Shown piece after piece: positions 18,091-27,856 of a stretch of DNA of 64,000 bases (within the stretch, counting starts at the first letter, position 1; each line of letters starts with the position of its first letter). The stretch is from Aequorivita sublithincola DSM 14238 (lineage in GTDB: Bacteria; Bacteroidota; Bacteroidia; Flavobacteriales; Flavobacteriaceae): assembly GCF_000265385.1 (NCBI RefSeq), contig NC_018013.1, forward strand, positions 3,330,501 to 3,394,500. Reading direction: 5' to 3'. The translations under genes and the position numbers were made by a program. A model generated the notes under the pieces. The model saw nothing but the letters and a program-made list of their open reading frames with translations. It did no database searches and was not told the DNA's origin.

Positions 18091-20751
18091 TTAATCCCTA
18101 GGTATCATCCAAGGTGCAATTTCGCTATCTTTCAAATAGTGATCAAACCACTGCCAACGTTTATAGGTCATATCGATCTGATTATTGGGTTCAAAAAAAT
18201 CATGTCCTTCGTTTGGGTAAATTAACATGATATGTTCCTTATTTAATATTCTAAGGGCATTATACATTTCCACCGATTGTTCCCAATTTACATTGGAATC
18301 TTTATTCCCAGTAATGGTTAAAAGGGGTGTCGTTATATATGGAGCATAGCGTATGGGAGAATTTTTGGCATACAAGTCTGGAGACTCAAAATACGTTTTA
18401 TTAAAGCGCTGTTGCGCATTAAGAAACCTTCCAGATTGAGGTATTTTCCAAAGCCATGCCACCGAGAAATACAAGCTTATAAGGTCGTGAATGCCTGAAG
18501 CGCTAATAGCTGCTGCAAACAGGTCCGTTTGACCAATTATATAAGATGTTTCATAGCCTCCAAAGGAATGCCCGAAAAGACCAATCTTATCTCTTTCTAC
18601 AAACCCTCTTTTTAAAACTTCCGCTACAGACGCACTTACACATTCGAGTGCAGACTTACCCGCCTGGTTTAATTTGTATTTAATATCCGGGCACAAAACA
18701 AAATAGCCTCTTGTAGTAAAATTTGTAATATTAATATCTGCTCCCGTAAACAAAGTTGGATTTTCATAATTGTTTACCCTATCAGTAAGTCTTTCATAAA
18801 TATAGACCACCATAGGATACTTTTTTTTAGGATCAAAGTTGGCAGGATAAAATAGCGCCCCTTTTAACTTTTCTTCTGACGCTAGGGAATAATTAAAGAG
18901 CTCGGCTTTCCCCCAATTGTATTTCCAATGCTGTGGATTGCTTTGGAATAGTTCAAAAGCGGCGCTTTCAGTAGCAGTTTTTACCATCAATTTTGGCGGT
19001 ACATCAAAATGTTCCTCAGTGTACAGGTAAACATCTGCGCTTTCCGCTTTTTGAATAGCATCCACCTTTCCGGCTGCTAATGAAAGCTGATTTATTGAAC
19101 CATTAGGGGTTCTTAGATAATAACCAGTGCTTCCGTCTTCACATTTAATATAAAAAGGAATATCATTGGACAAATCATAACAGTTACCCATATATTCCCT
19201 AAAGCTTCCTACCTTAAAAACTGTTTCAGCAATTCTAAATACTTTGCCTATACTTCTCCCTCTTGTTATTCGTTCGGCATTGGAACCATCTGGGGCAACT
19301 TTCCATAAGTCATATTTATCATATAGTAAAATAGACTCATCGTTAACAGTCCATCCAGGATTACCATAGGGCGGTACAACGCCAGACCAGTCATATTCCT
19401 CATTACTAAAAGCAATAGAGATTGATTTGGTAATATTTGTATGACTGTTTTCGTTCGCGTCAAAAACCCACCAGTCATTATCTTTAAAATACGATAAGTA
19501 CCTTCCGGTAGGTGATAGCATCATTAGCATTTGTGCTTTTCGCCACATCACAAAGTTTTTCGTCCCTGTATTCCAATTATAAACATATACAGGCGTTCCT
19601 TTTTTTATAGTAGTATCTGAAAAATCATCCAGTGAACTATAACTGAAAATATATGCACTCCCCTTAGCCCATATATTCTTAGAGCTGTCTTCCTCTCCAA
19701 AAATAGTTAGCTCATTTCCTATCCCCTTCCACCCTACCATTAATGGTAAATTTTTAAAATCGAATTCATTTCCATCTGTAGCAGGGAAAATAAATCGGTC
19801 CTTTGCATTCCAAATTTGTACCTCCGAACCGTGATTTTCCTTTATTACTGAGGTGGGTTTTTTTTGAATATGGAAGAATAACATTTCCCCATCTAATGAA
19901 AAGTGTAAAGTGCTAGCGCGATTATTAACAATTGAATAGTCACAATACTTACAACCAGCTTCCTCTAAATTGCATGTTTCAAGACTCGCTTTATCAAAGA
20001 TGTGTCTAAACCAATGAACCACTTGGTTGCTATTGTCATGAGTATTTTCAATTACAGCTAACTCCTTATTCGGGCCCCACACAAGTTTTTGTATAGTACC
20101 ATCAAATGACCTAATTGTAGTGTTTTTTATAGTAGCGTTTTCCAAAGCTACAACTCCCAGTATAGTATTACTACCCATTTTTAAAGTGTAAGCCAATAAA
20201 TTTTCATCCTTATTAAAAGAAAAATCTAAAACCCCTTTTAGGGTTATTAAACTTTGTAGATCAAAATCCATAATTTCCAATGTATTTTCAATAATGGTGT
20301 CTTTTATTTTCTCAGCACTAAAGATTGACAAATACTTTAAGTCTTTGGAAACCCTATAATCTAAAGCGTTGATAAAGGTTTTGGTACTTCGGGATTCTAA
20401 ATTGAATAGTTGAAGGGAATCATTTTGTCTGTAAAAAACCCAGTTAGCGTTATTTATAAATTGTGGATCAGAGCCCCTAGGAATATAAATTTTCTCCTTT
20501 GAGGTTATGTTTTGTAGCACTAGTGTATCTACTCGGTTTTCATAGGAAAGTAAAAAAGAGGCCCATTTTCCATTATCTGATATTTTTGGATCGTATAAAT
20601 GGTGCCATTTTGAAAAATCTCTTGGAGTAAGGTCTTCCTTAATGCCTGCCTGCCCCCATAAAGGGCAGGACAAGCAATAAAGCATGAAAAAAACTACTTG
20701 GGGAATGCTAATCCAAATTAATTGAGTGTTATTTTCATTTTGAGCGTACAT
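18091..20751 (-). CDS. S9-family (prolyl oligopeptidase-like) secreted serine peptidase
   Basis: 886 residues. An N-terminal hydrophobic segment (about 12-33) should act as signal or anchor. A long propeller-type middle region is followed by an alpha/beta-hydrolase domain with the catalytic triad visible: Ser729 in GHSFGG, Asp818 in TGNKDSN and His850 in NEGHDFF. Such enzymes cleave oligopeptides. Its ATG overlaps the stop codon of the SusD gene (TAATG), so the two are translationally coupled and the enzyme probably degrades what SusCD imports. No catalytic residue is missing. Confidence 0.92.
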   Translation of the reverse strand: MYAQNENNTQLIWISIPQVVFFMLYCLSCPLWGQAGIKEDLTPRDFSKWHHLYDPKISDNGKWASFLLSYENRVDTLVLQNITSKEKIYIPRGSDPQFINNANWVFYRQNDSLQLFNLESRSTKTFINALDYRVSKDLKYLSIFSAEKIKDTIIENTLEIMDFDLQSLITLKGVLDFSFNKDENLLAYTLKMGSNTILGVVALENATIKNTTIRSFDGTIQKLVWGPNKELAVIENTHDNSNQVVHWFRHIFDKASLETCNLEEAGCKYCDYSIVNNRASTLHFSLDGEMLFFHIQKKPTSVIKENHGSEVQIWNAKDRFIFPATDGNEFDFKNLPLMVGWKGIGNELTIFGEEDSSKNIWAKGSAYIFSYSSLDDFSDTTIKKGTPVYVYNWNTGTKNFVMWRKAQMLMMLSPTGRYLSYFKDNDWWVFDANENSHTNITKSISIAFSNEEYDWSGVVPPYGNPGWTVNDESILLYDKYDLWKVAPDGSNAERITRGRSIGKVFRIAETVFKVGSFREYMGNCYDLSNDIPFYIKCEDGSTGYYLRTPNGSINQLSLAAGKVDAIQKAESADVYLYTEEHFDVPPKLMVKTATESAAFELFQSNPQHWKYNWGKAELFNYSLASEEKLKGALFYPANFDPKKKYPMVVYIYERLTDRVNNYENPTLFTGADINITNFTTRGYFVLCPDIKYKLNQAGKSALECVSASVAEVLKRGFVERDKIGLFGHSFGGYETSYIIGQTDLFAAAISASGIHDLISLYFSVAWLWKIPQSGRFLNAQQRFNKTYFESPDLYAKNSPIRYAPYITTPLLTITGNKDSNVNWEQSVEMYNALRILNKEHIMLIYPNEGHDFFEPNNQIDMTYKRWQWFDHYLKDSEIAPWMIPRD

Positions 20752-22142
20752 TAATAACCAGGATTTTGAGGTTCTAGGTTAGGATTAACCTTTAATTCCC
20801 TTTCTGGCAGAGGAAAAAGTTTATCGGTTGACTTCCAGCTTGGTTTTAAACTTCCGAGGATATTATCTAAATTATTAGTGCGTTTCAGATCAAAAAACCG
20901 ATGACCATGTTCAGTAAAAAATTCAAATCGCCGTTCCTTTAAAATTGCCTGTATCATGGCATCATTTCCCATGGGCTGTATCGCTGGAAGGCCAGCTCGG
21001 GTCCGTATAATATTTAAATCGGCTTGCGCCCCTGCCATGTCGCCAAGTTTTGTTCTCGCTTCCGCACGGATAAGAAATTGTTCTGCCAAGCGAAAAAGTA
21101 TGGAATATTCTGAATTGCTACTCTCCCCTGCTTGGTGTTGATACTTAAAGGGATAATAAAAGGTTTGCGTTCCATCGGAAACGCCTTGCGTCCAAATCGA
21201 TTTCCTTAAATCGCCCTCTTCAAAACCATCCATTAAATTAAAAGTTAAAGCTCTTACAGGAGGTGGTGCAGTTTCAAAAATAAAAGTTTGTGCTTCCAAA
21301 GTGTTCATACCATCAAATTCCGGCATAAGTTGCAAAATTGTTGTGGGGCTTTCCTTTAAGAACACGCTTTCCAAATCGGTTTCCCAAGTTGTATTGGCTA
21401 TAACCAAAGAAGCCATTTCTTCGGCCGCTTGCCATTGTTCATTATACAGATATACCCTAGCCAAAAGGGCAGTAGCCGTAAGCGCGTCTGCCCTAACATG
21501 CTCATCACTGGGATCAAGGTCGGGCAAACTATTTTTGGCATCAATAAGGTCTGCTATTAGATTGCTATAAACAGTTTCCTTACTGTCTCTTTTTACGGTT
21601 TTATTTTCAATGTAATTGGTAGTCTTTACATAAGGCACCTCTCCATAAAGATTGTACAGATAAAAATGAATCAAGGCTCTTAAAAACTTCGCTTCTCCAG
21701 AAAATTGCGCAGCCTCCTCTGGGGAGAAATACAACGAGTCTTCCATTCCCTCAATGATGGCATTTGCAGAATAAATTAAATTATAGGAGCCATTCCAAAC
21801 AGACTCTACCGTTTGGTTTGTAGCCAATAAATTATTCTTAAAAAAATCTTCATCAGCTAGGTTAAGGTCACCATAAAAGTCCATTTCATCTGCATAATTC
21901 CCCATCAAATTGCTTAAACCTTCGGAGGAACCAGTAAGCAGGACATTTGTTCTAAGCTTACCGTATATGCCAAGTATCGCGGCTTCAACAGTACCCTTGT
22001 CGGTAAACAAGGTTTCCCCTGAAATAAGATAATTAGGCGGGTCCAGTTCGACAAATTCTTGGCAAGAAAATAAGGCAAAAAGGGATGTGATTGCCAGTAT
22101 GCTGAATAAGGGTCTTCTATATATATTCTTTTTTGTTTCCAT
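20751..22142 (-). CDS. RagB/SusD-family outer-membrane lipoprotein
   Basis: 463 residues. Lipoprotein signal with Cys27 (LFALFSCQEF), TPR-like helices and the C-terminal RagB/SusD features (FRLAEQFLIRAEARTKLGDM, RRFEFFTEHGHRFFDLKR, LFPLPERELKVNPNLEPQNP). SusD proteins sit on the cell surface as the lid of a SusC pore and bind the substrate. It lies 18 bases behind SusC and is coupled to the S9 peptidase behind it. Together with the peptidase this points to peptides rather than glycans as substrate. Confidence 0.95.
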   Translation of the reverse strand: METKKNIYRRPLFSILAITSLFALFSCQEFVELDPPNYLISGETLFTDKGTVEAAILGIYGKLRTNVLLTGSSEGLSNLMGNYADEMDFYGDLNLADEDFFKNNLLATNQTVESVWNGSYNLIYSANAIIEGMEDSLYFSPEEAAQFSGEAKFLRALIHFYLYNLYGEVPYVKTTNYIENKTVKRDSKETVYSNLIADLIDAKNSLPDLDPSDEHVRADALTATALLARVYLYNEQWQAAEEMASLVIANTTWETDLESVFLKESPTTILQLMPEFDGMNTLEAQTFIFETAPPPVRALTFNLMDGFEEGDLRKSIWTQGVSDGTQTFYYPFKYQHQAGESSNSEYSILFRLAEQFLIRAEARTKLGDMAGAQADLNIIRTRAGLPAIQPMGNDAMIQAILKERRFEFFTEHGHRFFDLKRTNNLDNILGSLKPSWKSTDKLFPLPERELKVNPNLEPQNPGY

Positions 22143-22160
22143 AATTTTAGTTTTTGCTTT

Positions 22161-25100
22161 TTAAAATTTGATTTCAGTTCCTAAGCTCCACATTTTCAAA
22201 GGAGGCAATTGGGAGGTATTTCTACTTTCGGGGTCTGCTCCTTTATAGTTTGTAACTGTAAATAGATTCTGTCCCTGAATATAAATTCTACAATCGATGC
22301 CTAAATTATTTTTGGGTACTCTATAGGATAGGGAAGCATTTTTTAATCTCATATAAGAAGCATCGCCTATTACACCGCTGCTATGTTGATATTTGTCAAA
22401 AGCTATATAGGGAGCGTCCAAATAGCCAGCACTTAGAAGTTGATTATTGGAATTATCACCGGGGTTCTGCCAGTGATTAAGTATGTCTATAGGCTGGTTT
22501 GAACCTGTTCCTGGCATAGAATTACTAGTTTCATAGGTCCATCCTGTCTGCTTAACGAACTGTAATAAAAAATCGAGGGAAATGTTTTTATAAGTGAGGG
22601 TGTTTACCAGCCCCCCATAATAATTAACGCCCCTATATACGGCCTTCTTTAGATCGTTAGGACTCGTTATAGTACCATCTCCATCATAGTCTTGAAAAGT
22701 GTAAAGACCTGTTGTGGGATCAACACCAAGATAGTTATACAAAATTTCAATATCCAGCGGCTCCCCTATTACTAGATCATTAGCATACGTAGATTCTTCC
22801 AAGCCGGGAAAGGATATAAGTTTATTTCTTGGAATGCTAAGGTTTATTCCAGTAGTCCATTTAAGATTTTTTGAATTCAAGTTTACCGTATTCAGTTCCA
22901 TTTCCAACCCACTGTTTTGTACCGTAGCATCTAAATTGGAATTAACCGATGTAAATCCTGTGGTTCCGGGTAAGGGAATACCCACCAATTGATTTGAAGA
23001 GCGGTTGCGGTAATAGGTGCTTGCCAATAAAACCCTGTCCTTTAATATCCCTATTTCAACACCAAATTCCAGTTTTCGGTTTGTTTCCCAACCAAAAATT
23101 GGATTGTAAAGTTGCGAAGGTTCAAGCCCCGGAATCCCTTCATAACTAATACCACTACCAACATAAGTATTTAAGTATTTGTAATTCCCTATTTGATCGT
23201 TACCACTCGTGCCATAACTACCGTGGAACTTTCCAAAACTTAAAAATGGAATCGCTTCTTCAATTAATGGCTCCTCCCCAAATAGCCAAGCCGCTCCTAC
23301 TGCTCCAAAATTTGCGAATTGTTTGCCAGGACCAAAGCGACTTGAACCGTCTCTTCTTCCTGTAAGGTTTAGAATATACTTCTTTGCCCAATTCAAATTT
23401 ACACGCCCGAATATGGCATTGTACCTATATTCATCATCGGTAAAGGATTTAATGGATATGGACGCAGCAGCCGAAGGATCATTAATTAGAGCGTTTGTAG
23501 TAAAGCCTTCTGCAAAACGGATGGTGCGCCGAGAATTTTCACTTTGAAAGGAGGAGCCAATCAGCACTTCTATTTTGGCCTTATCAAATTTAAGTTCATA
23601 TTCCAACTGCGGCTCCACAATCCACGATGTTCTACGCGCATTGTTTACAGTAATAGATGAATTACTGCTGTCTAAACCAAAGGCGGGATCAAAGAGCGTA
23701 TTGGGAGAGGTTCGGCTTTCTTCCAGATTTATTGAGTTGTAACCAAGGTTCGTTTTTAACCAAAGATTTTTAAAAGGCTGATATTCGATAAATCCACTAC
23801 CAATTAGATTGTCCGTTTTAGATAAATACGCGGCGTTGAGTTGCGCTAACGGATTGCGAAAAGTACCATCCTCCCAGTTGAGCTCCCCATTGTCATCATA
23901 TAAGGCCGGAGCATTGGGAGCCAAGGAGCGCGATAGAAAAATAAAGGAGGTAGCGGGTAAATTATTACGATCTGAAACGTAATTGCCAGAAAAATGAACC
24001 CTAAATTTTTTGTCTTTAGTTTGGTGATTAAGACTACCCAAAACAGCGTTCTTTTTGTAATCAAAGTCTCCTGGAAACACCGTGGTTTCTTTTTGATGGC
24101 TCCCGCGAAGAAGAAATCGGGTTTCCTCATTGCCACCACTAACACTTGCTTGAGTACGAGTAAAATAGGCGGTACCTCCCAGTAGCACTTTTTGCCAGTC
24201 AGTATATCTGTTTTGATCCCACGTGCCATTTATATCATACTCATAAAAAGGGTAGGTAGTAATGCCATCATTGGCAAAAGCTTCTTTTCTCAATTGGAGG
24301 TATTGCTCGGTGTTTAAAAGTTTTTGGGTTCGTGTTATAGTTCCCACACCACTTTCTTGTGATACACTAAATTGCGTTTTTCCGGCCTTTCCTTTTTTGG
24401 TAGTTATCAGCACTACTCCATTCGCCCCGCGTGACCCATAAATGGCGGTGGCATCGGCATCTTTTAATATTTCTATACTTTCTATATCCGTCGGGCTTAT
24501 ACCATTAAGAGCACTTTGAGTGCCCCCTAACACAGCCGAAATTGTGTTTACGCCTAGAGAAGCAGAAGGATATGGAACCCCGTCTACAATATATAGAGGA
24601 TCGTTACCATCCACCCGTATGCTATTTCGTCCTCTAATTCGAATATCAAAGCCTCCACCCGGAACTCCAGAGTTTTGAATAACCTCCACTCCCGTAAGTC
24701 TTCCCTGAAGTGTGGCCAGTGGATTGCTCACAGGTTGCTTTTCTATTTCCGCGGCAGTAACGCGAACAATACTCCCCGTCTTTTCCCTATCGGAAACTTT
24801 GTAGTAGCCCGCATTAATTACCACTTGGTCTAAGGCTGTTGCATCTAGTACCATAACTACATTCAATATGGACCGATTCCCTACCATAATTTCTTGAGGT
24901 TTGAAGCCTAGATAAGTAAATACCAATGTATCGGAAGGATGTGCGATTACGGTGTATTGCCCATCCAAATTGCTCTGCGTGCCCTTGGCAGTGTTTTTTA
25001 TAAAGATGTTCACGCCAGCCATGCCAATACCCAAGGAGTCTGTAACCACTCCTTTGATATTATTTTGTTGAGATACTTTACCACTACGACGTGTAATGGT

Positions 25101-25451
25101 AATGTAATTATTTTTCGTGGTGATAATACTAAAATCGGATGGGGGAAGACATTGCTTTAATAGCTCATTTACCTTAATTATGCCTTTTTTCAAATCTATT
25201 TTAGGCAACTCTTTAAAAATATCCGATTGGTAGATGAACGTACATTCTGTCTGATTTCCAATTATTTCTAAGACCTCATAGATGGTGACTGCCTTATCCT
25301 TGTCAATCGTAATTTTGGGGTTTTGAGAAATCAGAGGGTTTGGTGAGAAGCTAAAGATGGTTGTACAAACTAAAAATAGTATGGTTCTCAGGATAATTTT
25401 CGGGAGGTGGCTTGCTTGAATTACAAGCACCTTTATTAATTTAATTTTCAT
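22161..25451 (-). CDS. SusC/RagA-family TonB-dependent outer-membrane transporter with STN domain
   Basis: 1096 residues. After the signal peptide comes an STN domain (about 50-110; ITIDKDKAVTIYEVLEIIGN), found in transporters that signal to an anti-sigma factor. Then a carboxypeptidase-regulatory-like domain (IKGVVTDSLGIGMAGVNIF), the TonB-dependent plug (LQGRLTGVEVIQNSGVPGG, RIRGRNSIRVDGNDPLYIVD) and a long beta-barrel ending in an aromatic-rich strand. With FecR and the ECF sigma factor upstream it forms a complete cell-surface signalling circuit that would induce its own locus on substrate binding. Confidence 0.96.
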   Translation of the reverse strand: MKIKLIKVLVIQASHLPKIILRTILFLVCTTIFSFSPNPLISQNPKITIDKDKAVTIYEVLEIIGNQTECTFIYQSDIFKELPKIDLKKGIIKVNELLKQCLPPSDFSIITTKNNYITITRRSGKVSQQNNIKGVVTDSLGIGMAGVNIFIKNTAKGTQSNLDGQYTVIAHPSDTLVFTYLGFKPQEIMVGNRSILNVVMVLDATALDQVVINAGYYKVSDREKTGSIVRVTAAEIEKQPVSNPLATLQGRLTGVEVIQNSGVPGGGFDIRIRGRNSIRVDGNDPLYIVDGVPYPSASLGVNTISAVLGGTQSALNGISPTDIESIEILKDADATAIYGSRGANGVVLITTKKGKAGKTQFSVSQESGVGTITRTQKLLNTEQYLQLRKEAFANDGITTYPFYEYDINGTWDQNRYTDWQKVLLGGTAYFTRTQASVSGGNEETRFLLRGSHQKETTVFPGDFDYKKNAVLGSLNHQTKDKKFRVHFSGNYVSDRNNLPATSFIFLSRSLAPNAPALYDDNGELNWEDGTFRNPLAQLNAAYLSKTDNLIGSGFIEYQPFKNLWLKTNLGYNSINLEESRTSPNTLFDPAFGLDSSNSSITVNNARRTSWIVEPQLEYELKFDKAKIEVLIGSSFQSENSRRTIRFAEGFTTNALINDPSAAASISIKSFTDDEYRYNAIFGRVNLNWAKKYILNLTGRRDGSSRFGPGKQFANFGAVGAAWLFGEEPLIEEAIPFLSFGKFHGSYGTSGNDQIGNYKYLNTYVGSGISYEGIPGLEPSQLYNPIFGWETNRKLEFGVEIGILKDRVLLASTYYRNRSSNQLVGIPLPGTTGFTSVNSNLDATVQNSGLEMELNTVNLNSKNLKWTTGINLSIPRNKLISFPGLEESTYANDLVIGEPLDIEILYNYLGVDPTTGLYTFQDYDGDGTITSPNDLKKAVYRGVNYYGGLVNTLTYKNISLDFLLQFVKQTGWTYETSNSMPGTGSNQPIDILNHWQNPGDNSNNQLLSAGYLDAPYIAFDKYQHSSGVIGDASYMRLKNASLSYRVPKNNLGIDCRIYIQGQNLFTVTNYKGADPESRNTSQLPPLKMWSLGTEIKF

Positions 25452-25539
25452 AAATTTGTGAATTGATTGGTTAATATTCCAATTATAAAGGGAGTTGAGT
25501 TTTTTACTTTCCAGGTAGTCACTTTTCTCCCTTCTTTTT

Positions 25540-26691
25540 TTATTTGATGGTAATGGATTTGTTTTTTATCTCATAGGCGCTTATACTGTTAGTGTTTTTT
25601 ATTCCGTTCAATATTTCTTCAATTGTTTGCTCTTTACTAAGAAGCCCGCTGAATTTTACATTCTGCAGTTCGGGTGAGTCGAAGGAAATGTGTACATCGT
25701 ACCACCTAGAAAGGACTTGCATAATCTCCTTTAAAGGCTTGTCCTCAAAGTAGAAATAGCCCCTAATCCATGCGGTGTGGTGATTTACATCTACCGATGA
25801 CTTTGATAATTGATTTGTGCTATGGTCCCAAACTGATTGTTCTCCGGGGTGCAGTTCGACACTTTTATCCTTGGCCGCAATATGCACTTTGCCTTCCACC
25901 AAGGTGGTGTATATTTTTTCTTCATCGTTATAGGCTTTCAGATTGAAAATGGTGCCGATCACATTTACCTCTTGTCCTTTCGCGATAATCTTAAAGGCAT
26001 CTCCTTGGTGTTTGGAACTTGGGGAAACCATCAAATAAGCTTCGCCGTATAGTAGTTCCACCGTTCGGGTTTCTCCTGGCTGAAAGGCGATGGGATATTT
26101 TATCTTGGTATCGGCATTTAACCATATTTCAGTACCATCTGCAAGCTTTAGTTGGTACTGTCCTCCTCTTGGCACTACCAAATAATTAACGGCTGTATAT
26201 AACGGAGCGTTTACGTAATTATACTCCAATCTATCCTCTTTGCTCTGAGCAACCTTATTTTTGAAAGTAGTCTCAGGGCTTAAGGCTACTTGTGTACCAT
26301 CTTCTAGAATTAGCAGCGCTTTATCAGTTCCTGGTTCAATGGCGACCTGCACTGAAACTCCCTGCTCAGATTTTTGAATGTGGTTGTAGGTGAGATATGA
26401 AAGAGAAAACAATAATAAGGCAATGGCAGCCGCCTTATATAGCTTTGGCATTAGGCTTCTTGTGGGTTTTTGTAATCTTTCGACCACTTTTGCCCAGTCA
26501 TTCTCAACATCAATTTCCTTCAGTTTTCCCAGTTGCTCTTCTAGGGCAGGCTTGGATAGACTTTCTTGAATACGTGTCTTAGTTTCCTGACTTAAATAAT
26601 CCGCCTCCTTTAGGGCGTCAGTTTCTTCACCATTGGAAAGGGCTTTGGCCAATTTGTTTGCTAAGGCAAAAATGCGGTCATAAATTGTCAT
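25540..26691 (-). CDS. FecR-family anti-sigma factor
   Basis: 383 residues: cytoplasmic N-terminus (about 1-80) expected to bind the sigma factor, one membrane helix (about 85-103, AAAIALLLFSLSYLTYN), a periplasmic FecR domain (VPRGGQYQLKLADGTEIWLN, then SVWDHSTNQLSK) and a C-terminal DUF4974-type domain similar to STN (KPLKEIMQVLSRWYDVHISF). It receives the signal from the STN domain of the SusC partner and controls release of the ECF sigma factor encoded upstream. Confidence 0.93.
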   Translation of the reverse strand: MTIYDRIFALANKLAKALSNGEETDALKEADYLSQETKTRIQESLSKPALEEQLGKLKEIDVENDWAKVVERLQKPTRSLMPKLYKAAAIALLLFSLSYLTYNHIQKSEQGVSVQVAIEPGTDKALLILEDGTQVALSPETTFKNKVAQSKEDRLEYNYVNAPLYTAVNYLVVPRGGQYQLKLADGTEIWLNADTKIKYPIAFQPGETRTVELLYGEAYLMVSPSSKHQGDAFKIIAKGQEVNVIGTIFNLKAYNDEEKIYTTLVEGKVHIAAKDKSVELHPGEQSVWDHSTNQLSKSSVDVNHHTAWIRGYFYFEDKPLKEIMQVLSRWYDVHISFDSPELQNVKFSGLLSKEQTIEEILNGIKNTNSISAYEIKNKSITIK

Positions 26692-26911
26692 GGAGTTTCT
26701 TTTATACCTCTATAACAACAGAAATGAGAAAGTGTCTAAAATTAAATTGGAAAAATTGAATTTGATTGCTTAATGTTTGACCTATTTTATCAGTTTATTT
26801 TCTTCGTTTACCCCGTCCCTAAAGGGTGCGAAGAAAAAAAACTTCATTCCTGTCAAGAAACGTAACAGGTTGATTAGTTAAATATACCGGGTTGGGCGAT
26901 ACATTGAGGAT

Positions 26912-27454
26912 TCATAAAAATGAAAGAAGATATTTTAAAGGGGCCAATAGACCTTTAAGTTTTTGATATGCCAAGCTTTTCTGGGTTCTTACCGTACTGG
27001 GGGTGATGTTGAGTTCTTCGGCAATTTCACTGGTGGTGTAGTTGTTTAGTGACAGCGTGATGACTTTCGCTGATTTTTTTGGTAGCGTATTTATTGCCTT
27101 ATACAGTTGGGCATAGGTTTCTGCCGTAACTATTTGGGTAAAAAAATAATCTTCGGACTGTTGCATTACCAAATCTATGGGAGCATTATTGTCTATTGTT
27201 TTGTAGTGTTTGCTTTTTAAGTAATTCAGACAATGGTTCTTAACCGTGGTATAAAAGTAGGCTTTGGTAGTATTGTGGTTTAAAAATACTGGCTGCTTCT
27301 GCCATATTTTAATAAAAACCTCCTGAACGATGTCTTTGGAAGTATCCATATCGTTGAGGTATTTATTGGCAAATATACATATCGGTGGATACAAGGTTTC
27401 AAAAAGTGCCTTGAATCCCTCCAAATTTGTAATATTTGGTTTGTTCGTGGACAT
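26912..27454 (-). CDS. ECF-type RNA polymerase sigma-70 factor
   Basis: The frame opens at 27502, but the ATG at 27454 gives a standard start (MSTNKPNITNLEGFKALFET), 180 residues, the usual ECF length. Region 2 (NKYLNDMDTSKDIVQEVFIKIW) and region 4 (LPKKSAKVITLSLNNYTTSE with the HTH helix TPSTVRTQKSLAYQKLK) are clear. It belongs to the Bacteroidota sigma factors paired with FecR and STN-SusC. It sits 221 bases upstream of FecR on the same strand and should direct transcription of the transport locus. Confidence 0.93.
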   Translation of the reverse strand: MSTNKPNITNLEGFKALFETLYPPICIFANKYLNDMDTSKDIVQEVFIKIWQKQPVFLNHNTTKAYFYTTVKNHCLNYLKSKHYKTIDNNAPIDLVMQQSEDYFFTQIVTAETYAQLYKAINTLPKKSAKVITLSLNNYTTSEIAEELNITPSTVRTQKSLAYQKLKGLLAPLKYLLSFL

Positions 27455-27614
27455 ATTTAATGGGTTATTGGGAGTCAATGTAATTTCTCCCAAGCTCAAC
27501 AATACAAGCTAACCTTAATTACTAAAGTTTCTTGTTTTTAAGCACTCCCATAATTTTTACAGCAATTATGTTTTAAAAGTTTGTAGAAAAAATAGGGCGC
27601 AGTACTCAACTTAC

Positions 27615-27722
27615 CGACTAGGGGTACTGGTATACCTTGCAGAGATAAGAGAGCCCACGCCCCGGGACGTGAGCCTATCTACTTATCATCTCTCTGCAAA
27701 AAATTACCAGTTTTCTAGGCGA
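27615..27722 (+). ncRNA. Candidate structured RNA (long nested hairpin; possibly a 6S-type RNA)
   Basis: Three nested stems are visible: ACTGGTA (27626-27632) with TACCAGT (27705-27711); TTGCAGAGA (27637-27645) with TCTCTGCAA (27691-27699); CACG (27656-27659) with CGTG (27668-27671), and an outer CG.CTAG/CTAG.CG pairing at 27615-27621 and 27715-27722. Asymmetric internal loops separate them, giving a rod about 108 bases long. The rod with a central bubble resembles 6S RNA; Flavobacteria have a described short form (6S-Flavo). The strand is chosen from the G+C distribution only. It lies in the G+C-richest part of an otherwise AT-rich gap without ORFs. Confidence 0.5.
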
Positions 27723-27803
27723 GATTCAAAGCGATGGCTTCAAATATGTTTATACGAAGTATCGCAAATTTAAATTTAATTATGCTAATATAAAAAAAAC
27801 TTA

Positions 27804-27827
27804 ATTGTAAACCAAATGGTTTACAAT
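27804..27827. promoter_or_regulatory. Perfect inverted repeat upstream of HTH gene (operator)
   Basis: ATTGTAAACC (27804-27813), spacer AAAT, GGTTTACAAT (27818-27827). It ends 29 bases before the ATG of the HTH gene and so is well placed for autoregulation. Confidence 0.6.
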
Positions 27828-27856
27828 AAATATCTTGTTAAGTTGAAACTTGCAGT

